Below, piece after piece: positions 7,354-15,300 of a stretch of DNA of 31,071 bases. Position 1 is the first letter of the stretch. Each line of letters begins with the position of its first letter. The stretch comes from an uncultured Anaerostipes sp. (GTDB taxonomy: Bacteria; Bacillota; Clostridia; Lachnospirales; Lachnospiraceae). The notes beneath the pieces were generated by a model, which was not told the origin of the DNA, ran no database searches, and saw only the letters and a list, made by a program, of their open reading frames with translations. Made by a program: the position numbers and the translations under genes. Where the stretch lies: the NCBI GenBank assembly GCA_900756035.1, contig CAAEIR010000211.1, positions 1-31,071 on the forward strand, given 5' to 3'.

Positions 7354-7815
7354 GTGAAGTATTACAAACCAGAAAAGGTCAATAAAGATTTGCTGGGAAT
7401 TTTGTTGTTAAGTCACGGACCATTTGCAGTATCTTTGATTGATACGGCAAAGATGCTTTTTGGAGACAGTGAAAATCTTGCAGCATTTTCTTTGGAACCG
7501 GGAGATGATATTGACAAGTATCGAGAGTCCTTTGTAGAAGTGATTAATGAGTTTCCAAAAGGAAGTCTGATTCTTGTTGATCTGTTTGGAGGAACGCCTT
7601 GTAATCAGGTTATGCGTTATATTCAGGAGACCGGAGAACCTTTAGAAATTGTTGGAGGAATGAATCTTCCGATGTTAGTCAATGCAGTATTGGCAAGGGA
7701 AGGAATGTCAGGAAAAGAATTTAGCTTGGATACAGTGCAAAACGGAAAAAATGGAATTTTCCGAGTGGATGCAGAAGGCTTTTTAAGTGATGATGACGAT
7801 GAAGAGGATGAATAA
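7354..7815 (+). CDS. PTS system, mannose/fructose/sorbose-family EIIA component
   Basis: A 153-residue cytoplasmic EIIA of the mannose family. It takes phosphate from HPr; His21 in LLLSHGPFA is the phosphorylation site. SLIDTAKMLFG, then LVDLFGGTPCNQ and GGMNLPMLVNA are family hallmarks. It starts at a GTG with an AAGGAG site 7 nt upstream. After the usual domain (about 140 residues) it carries an acidic tail, SDDDDEEDE, that I do not associate with the family and that resembles the tail of IIC at 2452 and the linker of the fused protein at 8375. It is the first gene of EIIA-EIIB-IICD, 34 bp before EIIB, and is the only EIIA in the window. Confidence 0.92.
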   Translation: MKYYKPEKVNKDLLGILLLSHGPFAVSLIDTAKMLFGDSENLAAFSLEPGDDIDKYRESFVEVINEFPKGSLILVDLFGGTPCNQVMRYIQETGEPLEIVGGMNLPMLVNAVLAREGMSGKEFSLDTVQNGKNGIFRVDAEGFLSDDDDEEDE

Positions 7816-7849
7816 AAACGCTGTTTTAGAAATTGGAAGAAGATAAGAT

Positions 7850-8347
7850 ATGGCGAAGAGTATTGCAGTTCGAGTGGACGACCGTTTAATCCACGGACAG
7901 GTAGTAACACAGTGGGTAAAAGTATTTAAGGCTCAGAAAATTGTCGTAATTGACAATAATGTAGCAAAAGACAAGATGCAGAAAAACGTTTTAAAATTCG
8001 CGGCACCTCCGGAGATCAAGGTTAGTATCTTTTCTGTAGACAAGGCGGTGGAGATCTGGAATAAAAACCAGTTTGGAAATCTAAATGTGTTTGTGCTTTT
8101 TAAGGATGTAAAACAGATCAAAGAGCTGGCGGACAAAGGCGTGAAATTTGATGAGATAACATTAGGAAATATGTCTATTATCGGTGATCGTAAACAGATC
8201 TATAAATCTACCGGATTTACAGAGGAAGAGGCACAGGCATTATTTGACCTTGAGAAAGACGGAGTAAAGTTACTTTTCCAGACACAGCCGACAGATAAAA
8301 AAGAATCTTTGGATATTATAAAAAAAGTATTTCCAAATGTTCAATAA
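7850..8347 (+). CDS. PTS system, mannose/fructose/sorbose-family EIIB component
   Basis: A 165-residue EIIB paralogue of the protein at 1954, with the same phosphorylation motif RVDDRLIHGQV and active His15. The middle part, IVVIDNNVAKD and KFDEITLGNMS, lines up with the first EIIB over most of its length, yet the sequences differ enough to suggest different sugars. It would receive phosphate from the EIIA encoded just upstream and pass it to the sugar held by the IIC-IID fusion encoded 27 bp downstream. The ribosome binding site (GGAAGAAG) is weaker than those of its neighbours. Confidence 0.92.
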   Translation: MAKSIAVRVDDRLIHGQVVTQWVKVFKAQKIVVIDNNVAKDKMQKNVLKFAAPPEIKVSIFSVDKAVEIWNKNQFGNLNVFVLFKDVKQIKELADKGVKFDEITLGNMSIIGDRKQIYKSTGFTEEEAQALFDLEKDGVKLLFQTQPTDKKESLDIIKKVFPNVQ

Positions 8348-8374
8348 ATATGAAAAACAAAGGAGGATAAGAAC

Positions 8375-9910
8375 ATGACAATTACTTTGACACAGGCGGT
8401 TTTACTGGGACTGTTTTGTGGAATCGCAAAGTGCTGTATTCTGTATACAGCAGGAGCTTTTATGTTCAATACTGTTATTTTTAACGCGGTAATCGTAGGA
8501 GCGGTACTGGGAGATATGGCTCAGGCAATGATAATCGGAGCATCTCTTCAGTTGATTTATCTGGGAGTTCAGATCACAAATATTCTTTATCTTGCAGCAG
8601 GATTTTTTGCACAGAAGGGCGATACCTTTGTGGAAAAAGGAAACGCCGGAGGAATGGTACGCTGGTCAATTATTGCGGTTGGAATTATTCGTTTGTTTTG
8701 CTTTGGAACTTTGATTACTCTGGCGCTTTACTTTGGAAGCGGAGCATTACAGGGAGTTTTAGATGATATTCCGAAGTTTGTAACCAACGGATTATCTGCT
8801 ATGGGAGCATGTCTGCCGGCAGTCGGATTTGCGATTACTGCTAATCTGATTTCAAAACCAAAATACATCCCGTTTTTCTTTGCAGGATTCTTTTTAATTC
8901 AGTATACAAAAATTGGAACCATTCCGCTTCTGATGGTTGGAGGTTTCCTGACATTTTTGTACATTACATTTACGAAGAACGAGTATACCGGACATGCAGA
9001 TTATGAAGATGACGATGATGAAGACGAGGATGAAGATGACGATGATGAAGACGAGGATGAAGATGACGATGAGACAGCGGATGAAGTTAAGATCCTTACC
9101 AAAAGAGATGTATTAAAATCATATCTGATTTACTGGACATCAGCAGAAGTCTGCCACAGTTTTGAGAGAATGCAGGCGCCGGCTTTCTGTGCGGCATTAG
9201 TTCCGGCATTGAAAAAATTCTATCCAAACAAAGAAGATAAGCCTCATTATATAGAAGCTTTGAAACGAAATATGACATTTTTTAATTCAGAAGCACATTG
9301 GGGCGGAGGGCCTTGTCTGGGACTTACCTTAGCGATGGAAGAGAAAAAATCTAAAAATTATGAAGCTCTTCCGGGTGAGATGATTATGAACTTAAAAACA
9401 GGTCTTATGGGGCCGTTAGCAGGAATCGGTGATACAATTTCCTGGTCAACACTGATGTATCTGTTTATCGGAATGTTTCTTCCGCTTGCCCAAAAAGGAA
9501 ATCCACTGGGTGGAATCGCTCCGATCCTTTTATTAACGGTGATCTGCTTTGGAATCGGATATTTCCTGACTTCCAAATGTTATACTTTTGGATATTCCTT
9601 TGCCGAAAATATGTTAAAATCAGGTCTGGTAAATATGATTATTGCAGGAGCAAGTATCTTAGGATTATTTATGATGGGCGGGTTGGCATCAACCTATGTA
9701 ACTGTATCAACACCGTTAAAATTTGCAACCGGAGCATATTCCACAACCTTACAGTCTATTCTTGATTCGATTGCACCGGGAATTTTACCTCTGATTGTTG
9801 TACTTTGTATCTGGGGTTACTTATCAAAAGTAAAACGTAATTATTTTGCAGCAACACTGGGAGTTACAATTATTTCTTTGGTACTGGGATGTCTTGGATT
9901 AATTATTTAA
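8375..9910 (+). CDS. Fused PTS EIIC-EIID permease (mannose family) with acidic linker
   Basis: A 511-residue protein that joins two normally separate subunits. Residues 1 to about 205 are EIIC (multi-pass, starting TLTQAVLLGLFCGIAKC). Residues about 210-234 are an almost pure Asp/Glu linker encoded by a 27-bp tandem repeat. From about 235 on it is EIID, with EVCHSFERMQAPAF, NMTFFNSEAHWGG, MEEKKSKN and LKTGLMGPLAGIGDTISW. The frame is continuous from an AGGAGG-preceded ATG. The first PTS locus has the same two domains as separate genes, with a short acidic tail on IIC at the corresponding point. The linker should lie in the cytoplasm and be disordered. Whether the fusion is conserved in related strains is not known to me. 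Confidence 0.9.
   Translation: MTITLTQAVLLGLFCGIAKCCILYTAGAFMFNTVIFNAVIVGAVLGDMAQAMIIGASLQLIYLGVQITNILYLAAGFFAQKGDTFVEKGNAGGMVRWSIIAVGIIRLFCFGTLITLALYFGSGALQGVLDDIPKFVTNGLSAMGACLPAVGFAITANLISKPKYIPFFFAGFFLIQYTKIGTIPLLMVGGFLTFLYITFTKNEYTGHADYEDDDDEDEDEDDDDEDEDEDDDETADEVKILTKRDVLKSYLIYWTSAEVCHSFERMQAPAFCAALVPALKKFYPNKEDKPHYIEALKRNMTFFNSEAHWGGGPCLGLTLAMEEKKSKNYEALPGEMIMNLKTGLMGPLAGIGDTISWSTLMYLFIGMFLPLAQKGNPLGGIAPILLLTVICFGIGYFLTSKCYTFGYSFAENMLKSGLVNMIIAGASILGLFMMGGLASTYVTVSTPLKFATGAYSTTLQSILDSIAPGILPLIVVLCIWGYLSKVKRNYFAATLGVTIISLVLGCLGLII
9005..9073 (+). repeat. 27-bp in-frame tandem repeat coding the acidic linker
   Basis: Two identical 27-bp units (9005-9031 and 9032-9058) and a partial third (9059-9073) encode EDDDDEDED each. 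Because the unit is nine codons, gain or loss of copies keeps the IIC-IID fusion in frame. Confidence 0.9.
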
Positions 9911-9929
9911 CGGTAAACGTTCTTTTCCA

Positions 9930-9959
9930 TTGACGAGAGTCATCAGCAATAGATATACT
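9930..9959 (+). promoter_or_regulatory. Promoter of the SorC-type regulator gene
   Basis: TTGACG (9930-9935) and TATACT (9954-9959) are 18 nt apart. Transcription would start at about 9966-9968, on or next to the ATG at 9968. Confidence 0.6.
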
Positions 9960-9967
9960 GTTACTAT

Positions 9968-10954
9968 ATGGAAGATTTCAGCAAAGAACGATTCATTATT
10001 AAAGTAGTGGAGATGCATTATAAACAGGGAATGTCACAGCAGGAGATTGGGAAAAAACTCAATGTGTCTAGGACGACCATCTCAAGGGTTTTGGCGCAGG
10101 CGAAGAGAGAAGGATATGTACAGATTAAAATTAATTATCCGGAAAATTCAGCCATTAATCTGGAGGGGATCCTGGAGCAGAAGTTTGGGCTTAAAGAGGT
10201 TGTGATTGCCAGTGCCCAGAAAGAAGCGGAATTAAAAGATGAGATTGCCTTTTATGTCTCAGATTATCTTTTACGGACTTTGAAGAATCATATGACAGTT
10301 GCTTTAACCAGGGGTGTGACATTACAGAATATGGTAGAGTATCTGAGCAGGGATGTACGGCTGAAATTTTTAAAAACAGATGATGTCAATGTAGTGCCGT
10401 TGATGGCGGCGACAAACATTTCGGTGTCCGCACCTAAAAGTTACCGGATGGCATATTCCAACTATTTAATAGAAGAAGTGGCAAGAATTATCAATGGAAA
10501 CAGTTACCAAATGCTGGCACCGCAGTATGTGACTTCACCGGAGGCAAAAGATGTCTTTATGAAGGAAGAAAGTATTCGTGAGGTTTTTGATCTTGCAAAA
10601 TCGGCGGATATCGCGGTGGTGGGAATCGGTACATTAGACCAGAATTCAGCGCTGATCAATGCGGAATTAATACCGTTAGAAGAATTTCAAAGACTGCAAA
10701 GTATGGGCGGGATCGGAGAAATTCTTTCCCATGTGGTAGATAAGGACGGAAATCTTATGAAAGACCAGTTTGAGCAGCATCTAATCAGCCTGGATCTGGA
10801 AGATTTTAAAAAGATACCGATCCGTGTCGGGGTTGCTTATGGAATCGAGAAAAAAGAAGCGATTTTAGGAATACTAAGAGGAGGCTACATTAACGTCTTA
10901 ATCACAGATGAAAAAGTAGCAAAATATCTGACAGAAGAAAATGAATCCATATAA
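9968..10954 (+). CDS. SorC/DeoR-type sugar-binding transcriptional regulator
   Basis: A 328-residue regulator of the SorC family. The N-terminus holds a helix-turn-helix (MSQQEIGKKLNVSRTTISRV, residues about 22-41); the rest is the sugar-phosphate-binding domain, with LTRGVTLQNMVEYL, DIAVVGIGTLDQNSAL and a C-terminal RVGVAYG..KKEAILG..RGGYINVLITD, all typical. No ribosome binding site is seen before the ATG and the -10 box ends only 8 nt upstream, so the mRNA is likely leaderless. It follows the fused PTS gene by 57 bp but has its own promoter and a strong terminator. It probably controls the second PTS operon, for example through the palindrome at 7317-7333; that is inference. Confidence 0.88.
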   Translation: MEDFSKERFIIKVVEMHYKQGMSQQEIGKKLNVSRTTISRVLAQAKREGYVQIKINYPENSAINLEGILEQKFGLKEVVIASAQKEAELKDEIAFYVSDYLLRTLKNHMTVALTRGVTLQNMVEYLSRDVRLKFLKTDDVNVVPLMAATNISVSAPKSYRMAYSNYLIEEVARIINGNSYQMLAPQYVTSPEAKDVFMKEESIREVFDLAKSADIAVVGIGTLDQNSALINAELIPLEEFQRLQSMGGIGEILSHVVDKDGNLMKDQFEQHLISLDLEDFKKIPIRVGVAYGIEKKEAILGILRGGYINVLITDEKVAKYLTEENESI

Positions 10955-10955
10955 G

Positions 10956-10998
10956 AAGAATCCCAGAGAAATATGTATTGTTTCTTTGGGATTCTTTT
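10956..10998 (+). terminator. Terminator after the SorC-type regulator gene
   Basis: AAGAATCCCA and TGGGATTCTT form a perfect 10-bp stem, extended inward by GAGAAA/TTTCTT, followed by TT-AA-TTTT. The A/T-rich base also makes it usable from the other strand. A small GTGCC-TTTT-GGCAC hairpin follows at 11018-11031. Confidence 0.85.
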
Positions 10999-11141
10999 AA
11001 TTTTACAATCTAAGGATGTGCCTTTTGGCACTTTCGGCGATTTTACAGGAAAGGGAATAAGGAAAATATGAACACATATACAAAGAAAAAAATGAAGAAA
11101 CCATTCCTCATGCTTTTGAAAAGAAAGTACTGGAAAGGGAG

Positions 11142-12089
11142 ATGGCAAAAGGGGAGCCGAGAGTAGATTTATTTTATAAAAAAAATGAAACTAAAATGGA
11201 AGACTTGAATCTCAATGTTCTTCGAACAGAAATGAAACGTGAGGGAATGGATATTACCAAAGAGGAAATTCAGGAAATCAGAAAATTAATTTCCGTGGAA
11301 GATCATATGATTCAAATTACAATTTATAAGAAGAAAAGTTCAGAGGAAAAGCGAAAGGCAGTTTTGTTTATTCATGGAGGCGGTTTTTTTGGCGGAGATG
11401 TACAAACCAAGGGAAATCAGTGCCGCTATCTTACGGAGCAGTCTGATGCGGTGGTGATTTCTCCGGAATACCGTCTGGCGCCGGAAACTCCGTATCCGGG
11501 TCCGCTAAATGATGTTATGGGAACCTTGGACTGGATAGAGGAACACGCAGAAGAACTTGGAATTGATAAAGAAAAGATTGCGATTTCCGGAGAGAGCGCA
11601 GGGGGCACTCTGGCAGTGAACTGCTGTCTTGCCGATGATGAGAATAGAATCAAATTGGCATTGATTGTCTATGGAGCATTGGATCTGCTTCCGGCAGAGC
11701 AAACAAAATATGGCTGGAATTATTCTAAGTATGAGATGTATCCGGAACAGAAAGATTATATTATGAATCGGCTGTTTCGTTTCAAAGAAATGACAGAATT
11801 TATCCAGAATCTTTATATCGGCAATGGATACAATGCCGGAGACGGCGATATATCTCCGGTTTATGCCGAAGATGTGTCACGGATGCCAAAGACAGTAATG
11901 ATTGAGGCAGAGTTTGATTATTTTAGGCTGTCCAATGAGGAATTTGTGAAAAAACTTCAGGAAAATGAAAAAGATGTAGAAGTCATTTTATATGAGGGGC
12001 TGGATCATGGATTTTTTGATCGCCTTGGTATGCTTCCTCAAACGGCGGACTGTATTGAGGAAATGGCAAAATACGTAAAAGAAATGTAA
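11142..12089 (+). CDS. Alpha/beta-hydrolase esterase, hormone-sensitive-lipase type
   Basis: A 315-residue cytoplasmic esterase/lipase candidate. The oxyanion-hole motif HGGGFFGG, the nucleophile elbow GESAGG (catalytic Ser) and the C-terminal DHGFFD (catalytic His) are present, with the Asp probably in EAEFDYF. Substrate unknown; no signal peptide. The start is uncertain: the ATG at 11142 has GGGAG directly against it, which is too close to work well. The same frame is open back to 11061 without a start codon, and an ATG at 11068 with AAGGAA before it leads into this frame only after a -1 shift at a run of seven As (11086-11092). It stands alone between two terminators. Confidence 0.82.
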   Translation: MAKGEPRVDLFYKKNETKMEDLNLNVLRTEMKREGMDITKEEIQEIRKLISVEDHMIQITIYKKKSSEEKRKAVLFIHGGGFFGGDVQTKGNQCRYLTEQSDAVVISPEYRLAPETPYPGPLNDVMGTLDWIEEHAEELGIDKEKIAISGESAGGTLAVNCCLADDENRIKLALIVYGALDLLPAEQTKYGWNYSKYEMYPEQKDYIMNRLFRFKEMTEFIQNLYIGNGYNAGDGDISPVYAEDVSRMPKTVMIEAEFDYFRLSNEEFVKKLQENEKDVEVILYEGLDHGFFDRLGMLPQTADCIEEMAKYVKEM

Positions 12090-12098
12090 AATTAAGAG

Positions 12099-12127
12099 AA
12101 AAAAAGGAAACCTTGAGCTTCCTTTTT
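12099..12127 (+). terminator. Terminator after the esterase gene
   Basis: AAAAAGGAA (12101-12109) pairs with TTCCTTTTT (12119-12127) around a 9-nt loop. The pure A/T base allows function in both directions. It separates the esterase from rpoB. Confidence 0.7.
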
Positions 12128-12178
12128 GTGTGTGAAGCATGAAATTGTAAAAATGTCAAGAGAAAATTGAAAAATTTG

Positions 12179-12207
12179 TTGACATGGCAAAATGTGTATG
12201 ATAGTAT
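12179..12207 (+). promoter_or_regulatory. Promoter of rpoB-rpoC
   Basis: TTGACA (12179-12184) and TAGTAT (12202-12207) are 17 nt apart. It yields a leader of about 135 nt before the rpoB ATG. Having its own strong promoter means rpoBC here does not depend on the rplJ-rplL operon found upstream of it in many bacteria. Confidence 0.8.
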
Positions 12208-12213
12208 AAGAAA

Positions 12214-12349
12214 ATGCTTTAATGTGGGTTTGTCTGCCCATAGTCTATAAAATTTTAGCTTTAAAATTGTGAGAATGCCCTGGGATTCAGGTATTCCTTA
12301 CAATGTGTAGTATATAAATCAGGTTTAGATCAAGAGGTGAAAAACGTCC
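12214..12349 (+). promoter_or_regulatory. 5' leader of rpoB mRNA
   Basis: About 135 nt with TGGG-TTTGTCTG-CCCA near the 5' end and an A/T-rich self-complementary stretch (AAAATTTTAGC then TTTAAAATT). No terminator or long ORF is seen. The ribosome binding site GAGGTG ends 10 nt before the ATG. Confidence 0.4.
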
Positions 12350-15300
12350 ATGGAAAAGAACAGAATACAGCCAATAAAATCAGGTACAGGGATGCGAATC
12401 AGCTATGCCAGGCAGGATGATGTCCTTGAAGTACCAAATCTGATCGAGATTCAAAAAGATTCTTATAATTGGTTCTTAGAAGAGGGATTGGCAGAGGTAT
12501 TTGAAGATCTCTCCCCGATTGAAGATTACAGCGATCAGTTGAGCTTGGACTTCGTTGATTATCAGTTGTGTAGAAATGATGTCAAATATTCAATTGAAGA
12601 ATGTAAAGAAAGGGATGCAACTTATGCTGCACCTTTAAAAGTAAAAGTAAGACTTCATAATAAAGAGACCGATGAAATTAAACAGCATGACATTTTTATG
12701 GGCGATCTTCCTTTGATGACAGAAACCGGAACTTTCATTATCAATGGTGCAGAGCGGGTTATTGTCAGTCAGTTGGTTCGTTCTCCGGGAATTTATTATG
12801 GAATTGCGCATGATAAGATCGGTAAAGAGTTATATTCTTCTACTGTAATTCCGAATCGTGGTGCCTGGCTTGAATACGAAACAGATTCCAATGATGTTTT
12901 CAATGTACGTGTTGACCGTACAAGAAAGGTACCGATTACTGTATTGATCCGTGCGCTGGGAATCGGAACGAATGCAGAGATCAAAGAGTTATTTGGAGAA
13001 GAACCGAAGATTCTTGCAAGTATTGAAAAGGATCCTTCTGATAATTATGAAGATGGACTCCTTGAGTTATATAAGAAAATCCGTCCGGGAGAACCTCTGT
13101 CCGTAGATAGTGCGGAAAGCCTGATCAACAGTATGTTCTTTGATCCGAGAAGATATGATCTGGCAAAGGTTGGACGCTATAAATTTAATAAAAAACTGGC
13201 TCTCAGAAACCGCATCAATGGATTTGTTCTGGCAGAGGATGTCATCGACACAGCAACCGGTGAGATTATCGCCGAGGCAGGTACAACAGTTGATATGGAT
13301 CTTGCCGATAAGATTCAGAATGCAGCAATCGCCAGTGTTATGATTCAGACAGAAGACGGAAATACTAAGATATTATCTAATATGACCGTAAATCTTGCAG
13401 AATATGTAGATTTTGATCCGGAAGAAATTGGTATTCACGAACATGTATTCTATCCGGCTTTGGAGAAGATTCTCGAAGAAGGGTATGAAGGAGAAGAATT
13501 AAAGCAGGCATTGAAGAGAAATGTTCATGAGTTAATTCCGAAGCATATTACAAAAGAGGATATTCTGGCATCTATTAACTATAATATTCATCTGGAGTAT
13601 GGAATTGGAAACGATGATGATATTGACCACTTAGGAAACCGACGCATTCGTGCGGTAGGTGAACTGCTTCAGAATCAGTATCGTATCGGTTTATCAAGAC
13701 TTGAGAGAGTGGTTCGTGAGAGAATGACAACTCAGGATATTGAGTCTATTACACCACAGTCACTGATTAATATTAAGCCTGTAACAGCATCTGTAAAAGA
13801 GTTCTTTGGAAGTTCTCAGCTGTCACAGTTCATGGATCACAATAATCCACTGTCAGAACTTACTCATAAGAGACGTCTGTCAGCATTGGGACCGGGTGGT
13901 CTTTCCCGTGACCGTGCCGGATTCGAGGTTCGAGATGTACATTACTCCCATTATGGAAGAATGTGTCCGATTGAGACGCCTGAGGGGCCGAACATCGGCC
14001 TGATCAACTCTCTGGCAACTTATGCGAGAATTAATGAATACGGATTCATCGAGGCTCCGTATCGTTTGTTGGATAAATCAAATCCGGAGGAGCCGGTTGC
14101 AACAAATAATGTCGTTTATCTCACAGCAGATGAAGAAGATAATTTCGTTGTAGCACAGGCGAATGAGCCGTTGGATGAAGAAGGACACTTCATCAATACT
14201 CACGTAACCGGACGTTACCGCGAGGAGACATCAGAGTTTGATAAATCAAATCTGGACTTAATGGATGTATCACCAAAGATGGTGTTCTCCGTGGCTACTT
14301 CCATGATTCCGTTCCTGGAGAACGATGATGCGAACCGTGCGCTGATGGGATCTAACATGCAGCGTCAGGCGGTGCCGCTTCTTTCTACAGAAGCTCCGGT
14401 TGTCGGAACAGGTATGGAATCCAAAGCTGCTTATGATTCCGGTGTATGTATTACCGCCAGAAAAGGCGGAGTTGTAGAGAGATCTACAAGTACAAAGATT
14501 GTTGTCAGAAATGATGACGGACAGAGAGATGAATATCATGTTATTAAATTTGCACGAAGCAATCAGGGGAACTGTATGAATCAGCGCCCGATTGTATTTG
14601 TGGGAGACAGAGTAGAGAAAGGAGACATCTTAGCGGATGGAGCTTCTACCTGCCGCGGAGAGATGGCTCTTGGAAAGAACCCTCTGATCGGATTTATGAC
14701 ATGGGAAGGTTATAATTATGAGGATGCTGTACTGTTAAGTGAGCGTCTTGTACAGGAAGACGTTTATACATCTGTTCATATTGAAGAATATGAGGCAGAA
14801 GCCAGAGATACCAAGCTTGGTCAGGAAGAAATCACGAGAGATCTTGCGGGACTCAGCGAGGATGTATTAAAAGATCTGGATGAAAACGGTATTATCCGTA
14901 TTGGTGCTGAAGTTCGCGCCGGAGATATTCTGGTTGGAAAAGTAACTCCGAAGGGAGAAACAGAACTGACAGCAGAAGAGAGACTGCTTCGCGCAATCTT
15001 TGGTGAGAAGGCGAGAGAAGTTCGTGATACTTCTCTGAGAGTTCCACACGGTGCTTATGGTGTCGTTATGGATACAAAGATCTTTACAAGAGAAAACGGA
15101 GATGAACTTCCTCCGGGAGTTAATAAAACTGTTCGTGTTTACATTGCTCAGAAGAGAAAGATTTCTGTTGGAGATAAGATGGCGGGACGACATGGTAATA
15201 AGGGTGTAATTTCCCGTATTTTACCTGTAGAAGATATGCCTTACCTGCCAAACGGACGTCCTTTGGATATCGTGTTGAATCCGCTGGGTGTGCCTTCACG

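Noticed and set aside
12214..12349. L10-type ribosomal leader before rpoB
   Set aside because: No rplJ follows and the sequence shows no recognisable L10-binding kink; only a small TGGG/CCCA hairpin.
13800..14030. Rifampicin-resistance changes in rpoB and streptomycin-resistance changes in rpsL
   Set aside because: The positions I can identify are wild type in both proteins.
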